Positions 1-9,700 of a stretch of 39,449 bases of DNA are shown here, piece after piece. Positions within the stretch are counted from its first letter, which is position 1. Each line of letters opens with the position of its first letter. Where the stretch lies: the IMG/VR virus record IMGVR_UViG_3300042352_000132, positions 1 to 39,449 of that record; one strand, given 5' to 3'. Position numbers and translations under genes: made by a program. The stretch is from a virus. Under the pieces are notes generated by a model. The model was given only the letters and a program-made list of their open reading frames with translations. It searched no databases and was not told where the DNA came from.

Positions 1-1461
1 GGTAGCCAAGGTGTAACAGGTCCTACGGGACCGACAGGTCCTACAGGGGCGCAAGGCAACGCAAGCACCGTTACGGGTCCAACAGGACCTACTGGTGCTG
101 CTTCAACAGTGACGGGACCTACGGGTCCAACAGGTGCGGCATCTACAGTGACGGGACCGACAGGTCCACAAGGAGTCACAGGTCCGACTGGTTCACAAGG
201 ACCTACAGGTACGCAAGGACCACAAGGAGTCATTGGCAACACTGGACCTACAGGTTCACAAGGGGCTACAGGACCTACAGGTCCGACTGGTTCTACAGGC
301 GCAGCCTCCACTGTCACAGGTCCGACTGGTTCAACAGGTCCAACAGGTCCTATCGGGGCAACAGGTGCCACAGGCGCAACAGGAGCAGCGTCCACTGTGA
401 CTGGTCCGACTGGTCCGACAGGTCCAGGTGGGCAATCATCTAGTTTCTACGACTACAAAATTGACACAGGAACTACAAGTGGAAACCCTGGCACTGGTTT
501 AATTGCATACAACAACGCAACCCAAACATCAGCGACGCAACTACAGATAAACCATATTGACCAAGACGGTTACGACATTGACTTGTTCCTTGGAAACCTT
601 AAAGCCAACGACACTATCTATATTCAAGATGCTGCTAACTCCGCTAACTACCAAAAGTTTGTTGTCAACGGAACTGTTGTTGACAATGGCAACTCTTGGC
701 TTGATGTCCCTGTTTCTTATTCTGCTAGTGCAGGTACAGGGGCAAGTGGTTTTGCTGACAATTTGAATGTCATTGTTGTTATAGCCAACATCGGACCTAC
801 TGGTCCTACAGGTGCAACTGGCGCAGCGTCCACTGTTACAGGTCCGACTGGCGCACAAGGACCGACTGGTCCTACAGGTGCAACGGGTGCAGCGTCTACC
901 GTCACGGGACCCACTGGACCTACGGGACCCGCTGGCACCATCGGTGTTGATGGGGTTACTGGACCTACTGGTCCTATTGGACCGACTGGTTCACAAGGAC
1001 CTACAGGTGCGCAAGGGATACAAGGCACCCAAGGTAATGCAGGTCCTACTGGTCCTACAGGACCAACAGGTCCAACTGGTTCTGCAAGTACGGTTACTGG
1101 ACCTACAGGTCCTAGTGGTCCTACAGGTGCGACAGGTCCTACAGGGACATTCACTGTTGCTCAAACAGTTGTTACTCAAACCACAAGTTTAAGCCCTGTG
1201 CCATCTACCGATGCAGGCAAAATGTACTACTGCACTAATGGTTCAGCGATTACTTTAACTGTTACTTCTGCTACTGGATTTTCTGTTGGTCAAAGCGTTG
1301 ATGTTTTACGCTACGGTGCTGGGACAGTAACTATTGTTCAAGGAACTGGAGCAACAGTAGTGGGAACACCTGGTCTTCTTTTACGGGCGCAATACTCAGC
1401 AGCCACAATTTACTGTGTTGCTGCTAACTCGTATGTTGTTATTGGCGATTTGAGCGCATAA
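1..1461 (+). CDS. Collagen-like tail fibre protein (3' part; 5' part at 39008)
   Basis: The open frame runs from base 1, in phase with the ATG at 39008 once the circle is closed, giving about 575 residues. It is built from Gly-Pro-Thr triplet blocks broken by [10 protein letters not shown] motifs, which should form a collagen-like triple helix. A non-collagen domain lies at about 430-800. The C-terminal domain (about 1150-1461, with YGAGTVTI and [10 protein letters not shown]) is clearly related to the C-terminus of the gene at 7708-8670, so it is probably a fibre tip or trimerisation/receptor module. The stop overlaps the next ATG (TAATG). Role as a receptor-binding fibre is inferred from composition and position. 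Confidence 0.85.
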   Translation, partial: GSQGVTGPTGPTGPTGAQGNASTVTGPTGPTGAASTVTGPTGPTGAASTVTGPTGPQGVTGPTGSQGPTGTQGPQGVIGNTGPTGSQGATGPTGPTGSTGAASTVTGPTGSTGPTGPIGATGATGATGAASTVTGPTGPTGPGGQSSSFYDYKIDTGTTSGNPGTGLIAYNNATQTSATQLQINHIDQDGYDIDLFLGNLKANDTIYIQDAANSANYQKFVVNGTVVDNGNSWLDVPVSYSASAGTGASGFADNLNVIVVIANIGPTGPTGATGAASTVTGPTGAQGPTGPTGATGAASTVTGPTGPTGPAGTIGVDGVTGPTGPIGPTGSQGPTGAQGIQGTQGNAGPTGPTGPTGPTGSASTVTGPTGPSGPTGATGPTGTFTVAQTVVTQTTSLSPVPSTDAGKMYYCTNGSAITLTVTSATGFSVGQSVDVLRYGAGTVTIVQGTGATVVGTPGLLLRAQYSAATIYCVAANSYVVIGDLSA

Positions 1462-2465
1462 TGCCCATCCATCGTGGGTCGTTTGGTGGTGCGGTAAATC
1501 TTCTACCCACAGTAACTATTGGTGCTACAACTAATTTTACGGAAAGCCGTGCAATTTTTAACGCTACAGTTAACGGCAACCTAGCCAACACGACAGTGGT
1601 TTTTCATTACAGTACGGCTTCTAACTTTAGTTCTTTTACTTCAGTGTCGGGTTCTGGGTCTGGGACTGGTTCGTTTTCTTCTAGCGCAACTGTTACTGGT
1701 TTATCGGTCAACACTTTGTATTATGTTCGTGCTGTAGCAACATCCAGTATTGGTTCTGTTACTTCTGGTTCTACTTCGTTTACTACTTGGAAACTAATTA
1801 CCTTGGCGTACACCTCTAGTGGAACTTTCACTGTTCCTACTGTTTCGGGTGTGAACCCTGCTGCGTTGGTCAATGTTTTGGTTGTCGGCGGTGGTGGCGG
1901 TGGTGTACAGAATGAAAGTGGTGGCGGCGGTGGAGGTTATCGCTATACAACTTCTCGTGCCTTTACTGGTACTAGCGGTGCTTTAACTATCACTGTTGGT
2001 GCTGGCGGCTCAACCACCGTTACCAACTTTGAGGCTGGTTATGGTGGTGCTTCTTCTCTTACTGGAACCAACATGACCACTCTTTCTGCTGGTGGTGGTG
2101 CTGGTGGCGGTGGTGGTGGTGCCAACCCTGGAGGAAATGTTGGTTCGGGAGACAACCCTGCATACACAGGTGGTACTTACTACCCTGACTACAGCCTTAA
2201 ATACACTGACTCTGCTGGTGGTGGTGGTGCTGGTGTTGGTGGCAATGGTGGCAATGGTGCGTCAAGGGCTGGTGGTGCTGGTGGTGCTGGTACAACAATT
2301 AATGGATACGGACTTGGTTCAGGTGGCGGTGGCGGCACCGAGGGGACTGGCAGCCAAGGCTCACATGGTTCACCAACATCAGGATACGGACTCGGTGGGA
2401 ACGGTCACTCCACTCCCGTTGCTGGAACTGCTGGTTTAGTAGTGTTCAGTTATTACGGACCTTAA
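1461..2465 (+). CDS. Glycine-rich tail fibre protein with fibronectin-III-like domain
   Basis: This 334-residue protein starts at the TAATG overlap with the collagen-like gene. Residues 12-110 form a beta-rich, fibronectin-III-like domain (TIGATTNFTESRAIFNATV, then VNTLYYVRAVATSSIGSV). Residues 110-334 are a glycine-rich domain with VLVVGGGGGG and long GGxGG runs, ending in FSYYGP. Such glycine-rich domains are common in phage fibre tips. The same two-domain plan and the ending YYGP recur in the protein encoded at 8670-9698, so the two are paralogues. Probable receptor-binding or accessory fibre. Confidence 0.8.
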   Translation: MPIHRGSFGGAVNLLPTVTIGATTNFTESRAIFNATVNGNLANTTVVFHYSTASNFSSFTSVSGSGSGTGSFSSSATVTGLSVNTLYYVRAVATSSIGSVTSGSTSFTTWKLITLAYTSSGTFTVPTVSGVNPAALVNVLVVGGGGGGVQNESGGGGGGYRYTTSRAFTGTSGALTITVGAGGSTTVTNFEAGYGGASSLTGTNMTTLSAGGGAGGGGGGANPGGNVGSGDNPAYTGGTYYPDYSLKYTDSAGGGGAGVGGNGGNGASRAGGAGGAGTTINGYGLGSGGGGGTEGTGSQGSHGSPTSGYGLGGNGHSTPVAGTAGLVVFSYYGP

Positions 2466-2475
2466 AGGGGAAATT

Positions 2476-3567
2476 ATGGAAACACAATTTTACAATATCA
2501 ACAATTTATCTAATGCCAAATTGTTTTATATGTTAGGCAGCATTACAAATGACTCCGTAAAGTTGTTTCGTAGAACACCAGCAGGCGATGAAGAATTTAA
2601 TAGACACGAGTTACGCCGTATGCCTGATGGCAGACTACTGATTGCGTTTCATAGTTACTGGGCTAACAGGACAACACATAGTTTGGTTGCTAAATGTGGC
2701 AGCCAAGAAGAATTTGTTAATGTGCAACCGTTTGAACGCATAGCCCCATATTGGAATACTGGAACCTCTTTTGACAACAAAGGCGTATTTTGTTTTTTAG
2801 ATTCACAACCAATACATGACCCAAAAGATGAATGGCGTTGCGATACAACATCATACGGACCATTAAAATACTTAGGTAAAAATGAACAACGAAGAACTTT
2901 GTTGTCTGAACTCGCTCAAATAAAAGTTTATGAACCAATTATTTCTATTGGTGGTGTCGGAAACATTGTTTATCTGCATCGCAATGAGGATGAAAACATC
3001 AGAGATGTTGTTGTTAATGCTGAAGAAGTACCTGCTTTTACAGTTACATTATCCGAAATGTTTCGCCTATTAACCGAATGGGCTACTCTGGCTGAGCCAC
3101 CGTTTAATAGTACCGACCCAATTGTTATTGATGCTAAAGAGTTCCTTAACCAAATAAGTTTTGATGGTTCACTGGTTGCTGACCAAACCAATATGCAAGT
3201 AGCACAGTATTTCTTAGGTAACACAGATGCCCGTAGGCGACCTGCCGATGTTGTTGACAATAACCAGGCTTTGCTTAGGTTTGTTAAAAGCAAAATGGCT
3301 CACATGTCACTCGCTAATTTGCTGTCTTGCTATCCAGAATACGGAAATCTTGACGCTGCAATCCAGTTTGATATTGACTCTGCTGACCAAGAATTTATCC
3401 ACAATCTTGGAATTGCAAAAATTGAAGGAGATTTTTCTTTAGATAACTATGAAGATGCTTTAGATTTAATTCCTGACAATCGTGCTAATGAAAAAGAATT
3501 TTACAAATTTAAGTGGGGCTTATTGAAACGCAAAAAAGATTTGGCTTTAGTATTGGCTAACCAATGA
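2476..3567 (+). CDS. Unknown protein encoded next to glycosyltransferase
   Basis: A 363-residue soluble protein preceded by a good ribosome binding site (AAAGGGGAAATT before ATG). I do not recognise the family. It has no signal peptide or membrane segment, is rich in Asp/Glu/Asn, and its C-terminal third looks helical. The stop codon overlaps the ATG of the glycosyltransferase (ATGA), so the two are translationally coupled and may work together, for example in modifying the fibres, but that is inference only. Confidence 0.75.
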   Translation: METQFYNINNLSNAKLFYMLGSITNDSVKLFRRTPAGDEEFNRHELRRMPDGRLLIAFHSYWANRTTHSLVAKCGSQEEFVNVQPFERIAPYWNTGTSFDNKGVFCFLDSQPIHDPKDEWRCDTTSYGPLKYLGKNEQRRTLLSELAQIKVYEPIISIGGVGNIVYLHRNEDENIRDVVVNAEEVPAFTVTLSEMFRLLTEWATLAEPPFNSTDPIVIDAKEFLNQISFDGSLVADQTNMQVAQYFLGNTDARRRPADVVDNNQALLRFVKSKMAHMSLANLLSCYPEYGNLDAAIQFDIDSADQEFIHNLGIAKIEGDFSLDNYEDALDLIPDNRANEKEFYKFKWGLLKRKKDLALVLANQ

Positions 3568-4601
3568 AAATAGCGGTATACACAATTGCATTAAATGAAG
3601 AAGCCTTTGTCCAACGATGGGCTGACTCATGTGCTGATGCCGACCACAGACTTATCTTAGATACAGGTTCAACTGATGACACCTACTCCATTGCATACGG
3701 CATAGGCATAGACATCCACCAAACAACTTTTAGTCCGTGGCGATTTGACCACGCTAGAAACCATGCGCTCAACTTACTCCCAGACGATATTGACCTATGT
3801 ATTGCTTTAGACATGGATGAAGTTCTCCAACCAGGGTGGCGAGAAAAACTAGAAGCCATCCCTACTGGCACTACCCGCCCCCGATACAAATACACATGGT
3901 CATGGAACCCAGATGGCACAGAAGGACTCACATACGGCGGAGACAAAATCCACAGCAGACACGGATACAAATGGAAACACCCAGTCCACGAAGTTCTCAA
4001 ACCACTAGACACAGAAACACAACACTGGGTAGACGGCTTAGAAATCCACCACCATCCAGACAACACCAAGTCCCGCAGCCAATACCTGCCCCTACTCAAA
4101 CTGGCTGTAGAAGAAGACCCCCGTGATGACCGCAACCAGTTTTACCTAGCCCGTGAACTGTACTTCCACGGTGACTATGGCTTAAGTCAGTACCACTTCA
4201 GTCGCCATCTAGACCTATCAACATGGATGCCTGAACGGGCAGCCAGTCACAGGTACTTGGCAAAGATGGTTCCCAACGCTGCTGACTACCACCTGTATCG
4301 TGCCATCGCTGAAGACCCCACCCGTCGTGAATCATGGGTAGACCTAGCCCTCTACTACCACAACAAACATAACTGGCTCGGATGCAGAAACGCAGCATCA
4401 ATGGCTTTAGCAATCACAACCAAACCACTTGACTATCTATGTGAAGCAGAAGCATGGGGATGGCTACCACACGACCTCATGGCAATAGCCTGCCACCACC
4501 TTGGCGACAGCGACGAAGCGTTCTTCCACGGGTCTGAGGCTGTGGCGTTAAACTCAACAGATGAAAGACTTAAAACAAACCTGACCCATTATCGGCTATG
4601 A
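3564..4601 (+). CDS. Family 2 (GT-A) glycosyltransferase with TPR-like C-terminus
   Basis: The 345-residue product has the GT-A nucleotide-sugar fold signature: an N-terminal strand then ALNEE (9-13), DTGSTDDT (33-40), the RFDHARNHAL segment (60-69) and the metal-binding ALDMDE (81-86). The C-terminal half (about 180-340) is helical with repeated aromatic/Leu patterns resembling tetratricopeptide repeats, a common arrangement in GT2 enzymes related to SunS and to teichoic/LPS transferases. It likely transfers a sugar from a nucleotide donor. The acceptor is unknown; its place among tail genes suggests virion fibres or a host surface polymer. ATGA overlap with the upstream gene. Confidence 0.88.
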   Translation: MKIAVYTIALNEEAFVQRWADSCADADHRLILDTGSTDDTYSIAYGIGIDIHQTTFSPWRFDHARNHALNLLPDDIDLCIALDMDEVLQPGWREKLEAIPTGTTRPRYKYTWSWNPDGTEGLTYGGDKIHSRHGYKWKHPVHEVLKPLDTETQHWVDGLEIHHHPDNTKSRSQYLPLLKLAVEEDPRDDRNQFYLARELYFHGDYGLSQYHFSRHLDLSTWMPERAASHRYLAKMVPNAADYHLYRAIAEDPTRRESWVDLALYYHNKHNWLGCRNAASMALAITTKPLDYLCEAEAWGWLPHDLMAIACHHLGDSDEAFFHGSEAVALNSTDERLKTNLTHYRL

Positions 4602-4630
4602 TTATCCTGTCTTAAGGCTAAGGAGAAATT

Positions 4631-4765
4631 ATGTCTGCCAAAGGTGAAATGTATAAGTCCAAAGGTGCTATGAAGAAGCACGAAAAGGGCGAAGGCTCAA
4701 AAGAAAAGATGATGGAGTACGGCAAGAAGGCTCCAGTTCGCAAGGCTAAGGCTAAGAAGAAATAA
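4631..4765 (+). CDS. Small lysine-rich protein, 44 aa
   Basis: A short basic protein with about one third Lys (KKHEKGEGSKEK, ending KAKAKKK) and a strong ribosome binding site (AAGGAGAAATT). It resembles lysine-rich small proteins found near structural genes in other phages; function unknown. It is followed 2 bases later by another lysine-rich gene. A CTTAAG palindrome lies 14 bases upstream of the ATG. Confidence 0.65.
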   Translation: MSAKGEMYKSKGAMKKHEKGEGSKEKMMEYGKKAPVRKAKAKKK

Positions 4766-4767
4766 GA

Positions 4768-4926
4768 ATGGCTGCAAAAAAGGCTGCTGCAAAAATGCAG
4801 AAAGTTATGCACGAATTTAAAGGCGGGACTCTCCACTCTGGGAAGGGTGGACCCGTCGTTAAGTCACGCAAGCAGGCTATTGCTATTGCCATGTCTGAAG
4901 CATCTAAGGCTAAGAAGAAGAAGTAA
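4768..4926 (+). CDS. DUF6496-like small basic protein, 52 aa
   Basis: The product contains KVMHEFKGGTLHSGKGGPVV followed by KSRKQAIAIAMSEASKAKKKK. The pattern VMHEFK-G-TLHSG-G--V--RKQAIAIA-SEA matches the widespread small DUF6496 family as I know it. Function is unknown; the basic character could suit DNA or RNA binding. The TAA stop overlaps the ATG of the connector-like gene (TAATG), so it is in the same structural operon. Confidence 0.75.
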   Translation: MAAKKAAAKMQKVMHEFKGGTLHSGKGGPVVKSRKQAIAIAMSEASKAKKKK

Positions 4927-5813
4927 TGTCCACAGTTGGAACCGTAGTAGACCGTACCGTACGCCAGTTAATGTCTGGCACGGTAGAGGAACGCAACAAA
5001 ACAGTTGGTGCGTTAACTACTACATCCACATCTGTTGTCTTCCAGTACGACCTTAACGGTATACGGGCTGGTGGTGTTATCCAGATAGATAACGAACTGA
5101 TGTATGTATGGGAAGTATCTTCAGGTTCTAAAACTGTAACGGTTGAACGAGGATGGAATGGAACTACCGCAGCCACCCACATCAGTGGTTCCGTGGCTAT
5201 TGTTGACCCAAGGTTCCCACGGGCACAAATCCTTGAAGCAATCAACGCCGAAATAGACGACTTGTCTAGCCCTATGAACGGTTTGTACCAAATCAAAAGC
5301 CTTGAGTTGAACTACAACGGTACTTTTACCATGGTTAACTTGCCAACTACAGACAAAATCATTGACTTAGTATCTGTAACGGTGCGCTACATAGCCACCG
5401 ACTACCCAGTTATCCGTCGTTGTCGCCTCATCCGTGACCTACCTAACGACGACTTCAGTGCTGGGTACGCTATTCGTTTTGATGAACAGGTTCGTGCTGG
5501 ACGCATGATTGTGGTCTACAAAGCACCATTCACTAATGTCACATCCGAATCACAAAACCTTCAAAACATTGCTGGCTTCCCCACCACCGCTGAAGACATC
5601 CTTATGATGGGTGCCCAGATTCGTTTGGTTTCCCCACGAGAAGTTAAACGCAACTTCACCGAATCACAAGGCGACACCCGTCGTTCAGAAGAAGTGCCTA
5701 CAGGGTCGGTGTCTAGTTCTATTAACAACATTATCCGTATGCGCCGTGACCGTATCACTGCTGAAGCGGCACGACTTGCAAGGCAATACCCAACTTTTCT
5801 TAGCAGGGATTAA
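4926..5813 (+). CDS. Probable head-tail connector/adaptor protein
   Basis: A 295-residue protein. The N-terminal part (1-95) is beta-rich (VVFQYDLNGIRAGGVIQIDNELM, VTVERGWNGTTAATH), a pattern seen in phage neck and baseplate proteins. The central part is mixed, and the C-terminal 60 residues are highly basic and helical (INNIIRMRRDRITAEAARLARQYP). The gene lies between small accessory genes and the large tail gene, where podovirus genomes encode adaptor or neck proteins. I recognise no exact family, so the function is inferred from position and fold-like features. Confidence 0.6.
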   Translation: MSTVGTVVDRTVRQLMSGTVEERNKTVGALTTTSTSVVFQYDLNGIRAGGVIQIDNELMYVWEVSSGSKTVTVERGWNGTTAATHISGSVAIVDPRFPRAQILEAINAEIDDLSSPMNGLYQIKSLELNYNGTFTMVNLPTTDKIIDLVSVTVRYIATDYPVIRRCRLIRDLPNDDFSAGYAIRFDEQVRAGRMIVVYKAPFTNVTSESQNLQNIAGFPTTAEDILMMGAQIRLVSPREVKRNFTESQGDTRRSEEVPTGSVSSSINNIIRMRRDRITAEAARLARQYPTFLSRD

Positions 5814-5816
5814 CTA

Positions 5817-7700
5817 ATGGCGGTGCCAACTTTCACCCTGCCGTATTTTGGGACTCCTCCTTTTTATTCAGGTACCGCAGTATCCGAACTTGTTCCTAAC
5901 ATTTTCCCTGTTGCTATTGATGGTCGCCCATTTATGGTTGACCAGAAGTCAGGTAAGTTCCAACGGGGTTATGAACAGCGTGTGCGTGACTCACAAGATG
6001 GTGCCACTACTCCTGGTGAGGGGGCTATTAACCCTGGTGGTTTGTGGCGCAGAGGTCAAGATTCTTGGCATGCTGGTGCAGGACAAACTTATGCAGACAT
6101 GAATGATTCTGCACCGTTTAGGTTTTACAAATCTAAAGGTGTTAACCCTTGGGTTAAGGGACAGTTAAGTCTTTTGAACGCAACAAAGATTTCGTTGTCT
6201 AATGTATCCACTTCTCAACACATGGTTGTTTGTGGTACCCGTGTGTATGTTGCGTTGAACGGTGATGTAAAATTCACCACCAATCCGTATGCGTCTAGCC
6301 CTACATGGACTGCGGTTGTTGATGAGGCTGGCGGTACATCAGCACCTACAGGCACAGTACAAGCGATGGCTACCGATGGCAACGATATTTACCTTGCGTT
6401 TCCTTCCGATAGTGTCCGAAAGGTTGACACAAGCGTTGACCCTGCGATAATTAGCAACACAAAGTTTGTTACTGGAACACATGATTTTTATATACTTGGC
6501 TTTGCTAAAAACTATATGTTCGGTGCATACAACCAAGACTTGCGTTTAATCAAATCAGACGGAACGCATGGCACTACACCTATCACCCCTGATGACACTA
6601 ACTTCCGTTGGGTCGGAGTGGCATCAGGACAAAACGCTGTATATGCAGCAGGGTTTTCAGGAAAGAAATCCCTTATCTACAAAATCACCATCAAAGCAGA
6701 CGGTACCTTAGACGCTGGTGTTGTTGCTCTAGAACTACCAACAGGTGAAGTAGTCACAACTATCAGTGGATACCTGGGGTTCATTCTTGTTGGCACAAAC
6801 AAAGGTGTTCGTTACTGTTCAACTGATGCAGACGCAAACCTTATCGCAGGTAAAATAATCCCAACATCAGGAGATGTTAAAAAGTTTGCATCAAACGACA
6901 GGTTCGCCTACTTCACATGGACAAACTATGACGGAGTATCAAGCGGGCTAGGGACTTTAGATTTGTCTGTGTTCTCCTCACCGAACACGCCAGCATTTGC
7001 CACTGACCTCATGTATACCAGCACTGCAACTGTCAACAGTATTGTCATATTTGACGACCCAGTAACACCATTCGCTACTAAAAAATTATTTGCTTTATCA
7101 GGTGTAGGTATCATCGCTGAAGATGCTGACAACCTAGTTGCTTCAGGAGAAATAGAATCAGGCACATGGCGATGGGGAATCCCAGACCGTAAGTTCATTG
7201 CTAAGGTGGACACACGCTCCACCCCCCTTGTCGGCTCTATTACTTCATACTTGAAAATTGATGACGGTGAATACAATTCCATAGGTGCGTGGTCTGTTGC
7301 TTCAGACACCGAAAACTCATTTGACGGGTCAGATTCCAAAGCCATTGAAGCAGACTTTAAGTTCACGCTAGAACGAGCCACCGCCACTACAGGACCAACC
7401 TTTACCCGTTGGATGGCTAGAGCCTATGCCGCCCCGTTCCGTTCACAAGTTTTTTCTGTCCCAATTATCTTGCATAAGTCAGTAACCGTAAGGGGTAAGG
7501 AATACTATTACGATGTTGATGAACAGCAAGAGTTCTTTGATGACCTGATTGCATCCCCCCGTATCATCACCTTACAAATAGGGACTTTCACGCATAATGT
7601 TATTCTTGAGGATATTGTCTGGGAACCTATGGATTCTATAGGTAACAGTTGGTCATTTGAGGGAACGCTTGTAGTAACCTTGCGTTCGGTAGAAAACTAG
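5817..7700 (+). CDS. Large tail structural protein (nozzle/beta-propeller-like)
   Basis: This 627-residue protein begins MAVPTFTLPYFGTPPFYSGT and then has many short beta-strand repeats with a period of roughly 50 residues (KYMFGAYNQDLRLIKSDG, NAVYAAGFSGKKSLIYKI, LGFILVGTNKGVRYC). This would fit a beta-propeller such as that in podovirus tail nozzle proteins. No signal peptide or membrane span. It directly follows the connector-like gene (3-base gap). Structural role is well supported by context; the nozzle assignment is inference. Confidence 0.65.
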   Translation: MAVPTFTLPYFGTPPFYSGTAVSELVPNIFPVAIDGRPFMVDQKSGKFQRGYEQRVRDSQDGATTPGEGAINPGGLWRRGQDSWHAGAGQTYADMNDSAPFRFYKSKGVNPWVKGQLSLLNATKISLSNVSTSQHMVVCGTRVYVALNGDVKFTTNPYASSPTWTAVVDEAGGTSAPTGTVQAMATDGNDIYLAFPSDSVRKVDTSVDPAIISNTKFVTGTHDFYILGFAKNYMFGAYNQDLRLIKSDGTHGTTPITPDDTNFRWVGVASGQNAVYAAGFSGKKSLIYKITIKADGTLDAGVVALELPTGEVVTTISGYLGFILVGTNKGVRYCSTDADANLIAGKIIPTSGDVKKFASNDRFAYFTWTNYDGVSSGLGTLDLSVFSSPNTPAFATDLMYTSTATVNSIVIFDDPVTPFATKKLFALSGVGIIAEDADNLVASGEIESGTWRWGIPDRKFIAKVDTRSTPLVGSITSYLKIDDGEYNSIGAWSVASDTENSFDGSDSKAIEADFKFTLERATATTGPTFTRWMARAYAAPFRSQVFSVPIILHKSVTVRGKEYYYDVDEQQEFFDDLIASPRIITLQIGTFTHNVILEDIVWEPMDSIGNSWSFEGTLVVTLRSVEN

Positions 7701-7707
7701 GAGTTTT

Positions 7708-8670
7708 ATGGCAGTCAATGGTAAAAGCAGAAGGTCATATCGGGGTGCCCCCGTATCCAACACGCTTGGTGTAACCCTAAACGCAGCAGCAACGAGCATC
7801 ACTTTGGCTGTTGCTGTGTCTGGCTGGTCTACGGATGCTGAACCTTTCTTTGTTGTGGTTGACCCTGGTACTGCTAAGGAAGAAAAGATTTGTGTTAAGT
7901 ACAGCAGTTCTACAACCTTGACTGTTGTAGACCCTTCTGCTACTTCTACATGGGGTGCGTCTGCTGCTGGTCGTGGTGCTGATGCTACCGTTGACCGCCA
8001 ACATGAGCAGGGTGCTGTTATTTATCCTGTGTTCACAGCGTTGGAAGCAAACCAGGCTAACGAGTTGGTATCTAAATACGCCAATGCTGGTTCTGTTGTG
8101 TACCAAGGTTCGGGTACTCCTGGTACCTTTACTGAACTTGTTGTTGGTACGGCTTCTCATGTGTTGAAGGTCAACTCTGGTGGTACTGCCCCTGAGTGGG
8201 GAACTATTGTTAACGCCAACATTGATGCTTCGGCTGCTATTGCCTTAAGTAAGTTGGCTACGGGTGCGTTACCTAGTGGTATTACGGTTGCTTCTGCGAA
8301 CCTTACTGACTTGACTATTGCTACGGCTGATATTGCTGATGCGGCTGTCACTTCCCCTAAACTTGCAGCCCCAACATTGACCTCAAAGACAGACAGTTTT
8401 ACTCTTGCTTTGGTTGATGCTAACTGCACGATGCAATGCAACAAAGCAACTGCAATGACCTTAACTGTCCCTACTTCTTCTATTGCTTTTGCTAATGGAA
8501 CCGTTGTCACCGTGGTTAACTATGGTGCTGGACAGGTAACAATTGCTGGAGATACAGGGGTTACTGTGCGTTCGGCTAACGGTTTGAAACTACGAGTACA
8601 ATACTCTGCTGCTTCTTTGATTAAAATTTCCGACACTGAATGGGTATTAACTGGAGACACCGTAGCCTAA
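7708..8670 (+). CDS. Tail fibre protein, paralogue of the collagen-like fibre C-terminus
   Basis: A 320-residue fibre-like protein with RBS GGAGTTTT before ATG. The N-terminal 110 residues are beta-rich and probably attach to the virion. The middle contains SAAIALSKLATGALPSGITVASANLTDLTIATADIADAAVTSPK-type repeats typical of trimeric phage fibres (split here for description: IALSKLATGALPSG and IATADIADAAVTSPK). The C-terminal about 95 residues (YGAGQVTI, GLKLRVQYSAA, ending TGDTVA) match the C-terminus of the collagen-like gene. The stop overlaps the next ATG (TAATG), exactly as in the first fibre pair. Confidence 0.8.
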   Translation: MAVNGKSRRSYRGAPVSNTLGVTLNAAATSITLAVAVSGWSTDAEPFFVVVDPGTAKEEKICVKYSSSTTLTVVDPSATSTWGASAAGRGADATVDRQHEQGAVIYPVFTALEANQANELVSKYANAGSVVYQGSGTPGTFTELVVGTASHVLKVNSGGTAPEWGTIVNANIDASAAIALSKLATGALPSGITVASANLTDLTIATADIADAAVTSPKLAAPTLTSKTDSFTLALVDANCTMQCNKATAMTLTVPTSSIAFANGTVVTVVNYGAGQVTIAGDTGVTVRSANGLKLRVQYSAASLIKISDTEWVLTGDTVA

Positions 8671-9698
8671 TGCTGATTGGTGCTTCTTCTGGCGGAGTTG
8701 TAGCCCCCACTTTAACGATTGGGTCTACCACTAATTACAACCAAGACACTGCTGTCTTTAATGCGACTGTAAACACAACAGGCAATCGCAACATTACTTC
8801 TGTTCAGTTTCAGTATTCAACTTCAGCATCGTTTGCTTCTGGCAACTCGGCTTTTTTTACTGCTTCCACTAACGCAACCATTGCGCAGGGTGCGACCAGC
8901 ACGGCTTGTACTTACAACGCCACAGGGTTGTCTAACGGCACTGTTTATTATGTTCGTTTCAGGGTCACAAACTCTAGCGGGTTTGTAACAACCAGTTCTA
9001 TCGGTGGTTCGTTCACTACTTATTCGTTGAAGGCATACCAAACTTTCAATAGTTCTAGTACATGGTCTAACCCACGCCCAACATCAGGCACTAGCGGTTT
9101 GGCTATCACTTCTATCCAAGACTTGCTTGTTGTTGGTGGCGGTTCTTCTGGTTCAGGTGAGGAAGACTTTCAAGGATGCGGCGGCGGTGGCGGTGCTGTT
9201 GTTACTTCTTCTTCTATTTCTGTTGGCTCCAGCGTTGTTGTTACCATCGGCGCAGGTGGTGCTGCTTTTTCGGGTGCTGGTGGTAACGCATCAAGTATTG
9301 CTGGAAGTACCACTGTTACCGCTAATGCTGGTGCTTACCCCACTATTGGTCCTGGTGGTGTTGGTTCCAGAGGTGGTGCTTCAGGTAATGGAAATGCAGG
9401 CGGTCTTACCTATGGCGGTGCTGGCGGTGGTGGCGGTGGTGCTGGTGGAGTCGGCGGCAACGCTTCTGCGGGTTCTGGTACTACACAAAACGGAGGTAAC
9501 GGTGGTGCAGCAAGCAGTGGTTACGGAGGTGGAGGCGGAGGCGACCAAAACATTGGTGGTACTGCTGGAACGCCAAATACTGCTGGACCAGCCAACACAG
9601 GACAAGGCGGATGCGGCATTAGGGACGAAGCCTTTTACATCTATCTTGGAGCAGCAGGTGGTTCAGGATACGCACAATTTAGATACTACGGACCGTAA
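8670..9698 (+). CDS. Glycine-rich tail fibre protein, second copy
   Basis: I place the start at the ATG in TAATG (8670), which matches the start of its paralogue at 1461; an upstream ATG at 8640 lies inside the previous gene. The 342-residue product has a fibronectin-III-like N-terminal domain (TIGSTTNYNQDTAVFNATV, VYYVRFRVTNSSG) and a C-terminal glycine-rich domain (LLVVGGGSSGSG, many GGGGG runs) ending FRYYGP. Probable receptor-binding fibre. Divergence from the first copy is highest in the glycine-rich part, as expected for host-range determinants. Confidence 0.8.
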   Translation: MLIGASSGGVVAPTLTIGSTTNYNQDTAVFNATVNTTGNRNITSVQFQYSTSASFASGNSAFFTASTNATIAQGATSTACTYNATGLSNGTVYYVRFRVTNSSGFVTTSSIGGSFTTYSLKAYQTFNSSSTWSNPRPTSGTSGLAITSIQDLLVVGGGSSGSGEEDFQGCGGGGGAVVTSSSISVGSSVVVTIGAGGAAFSGAGGNASSIAGSTTVTANAGAYPTIGPGGVGSRGGASGNGNAGGLTYGGAGGGGGGAGGVGGNASAGSGTTQNGGNGGAASSGYGGGGGGDQNIGGTAGTPNTAGPANTGQGGCGIRDEAFYIYLGAAGGSGYAQFRYYGP

Positions 9699-9700
9699 AT

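Noticed and set aside
541-1179. Antisense and shifted frames in the collagen-like gene
   Set aside because: They arise from the repeated GGxCCxACx codons and give Pro/Val or Cys/Arg/Thr repeats with no start signals.
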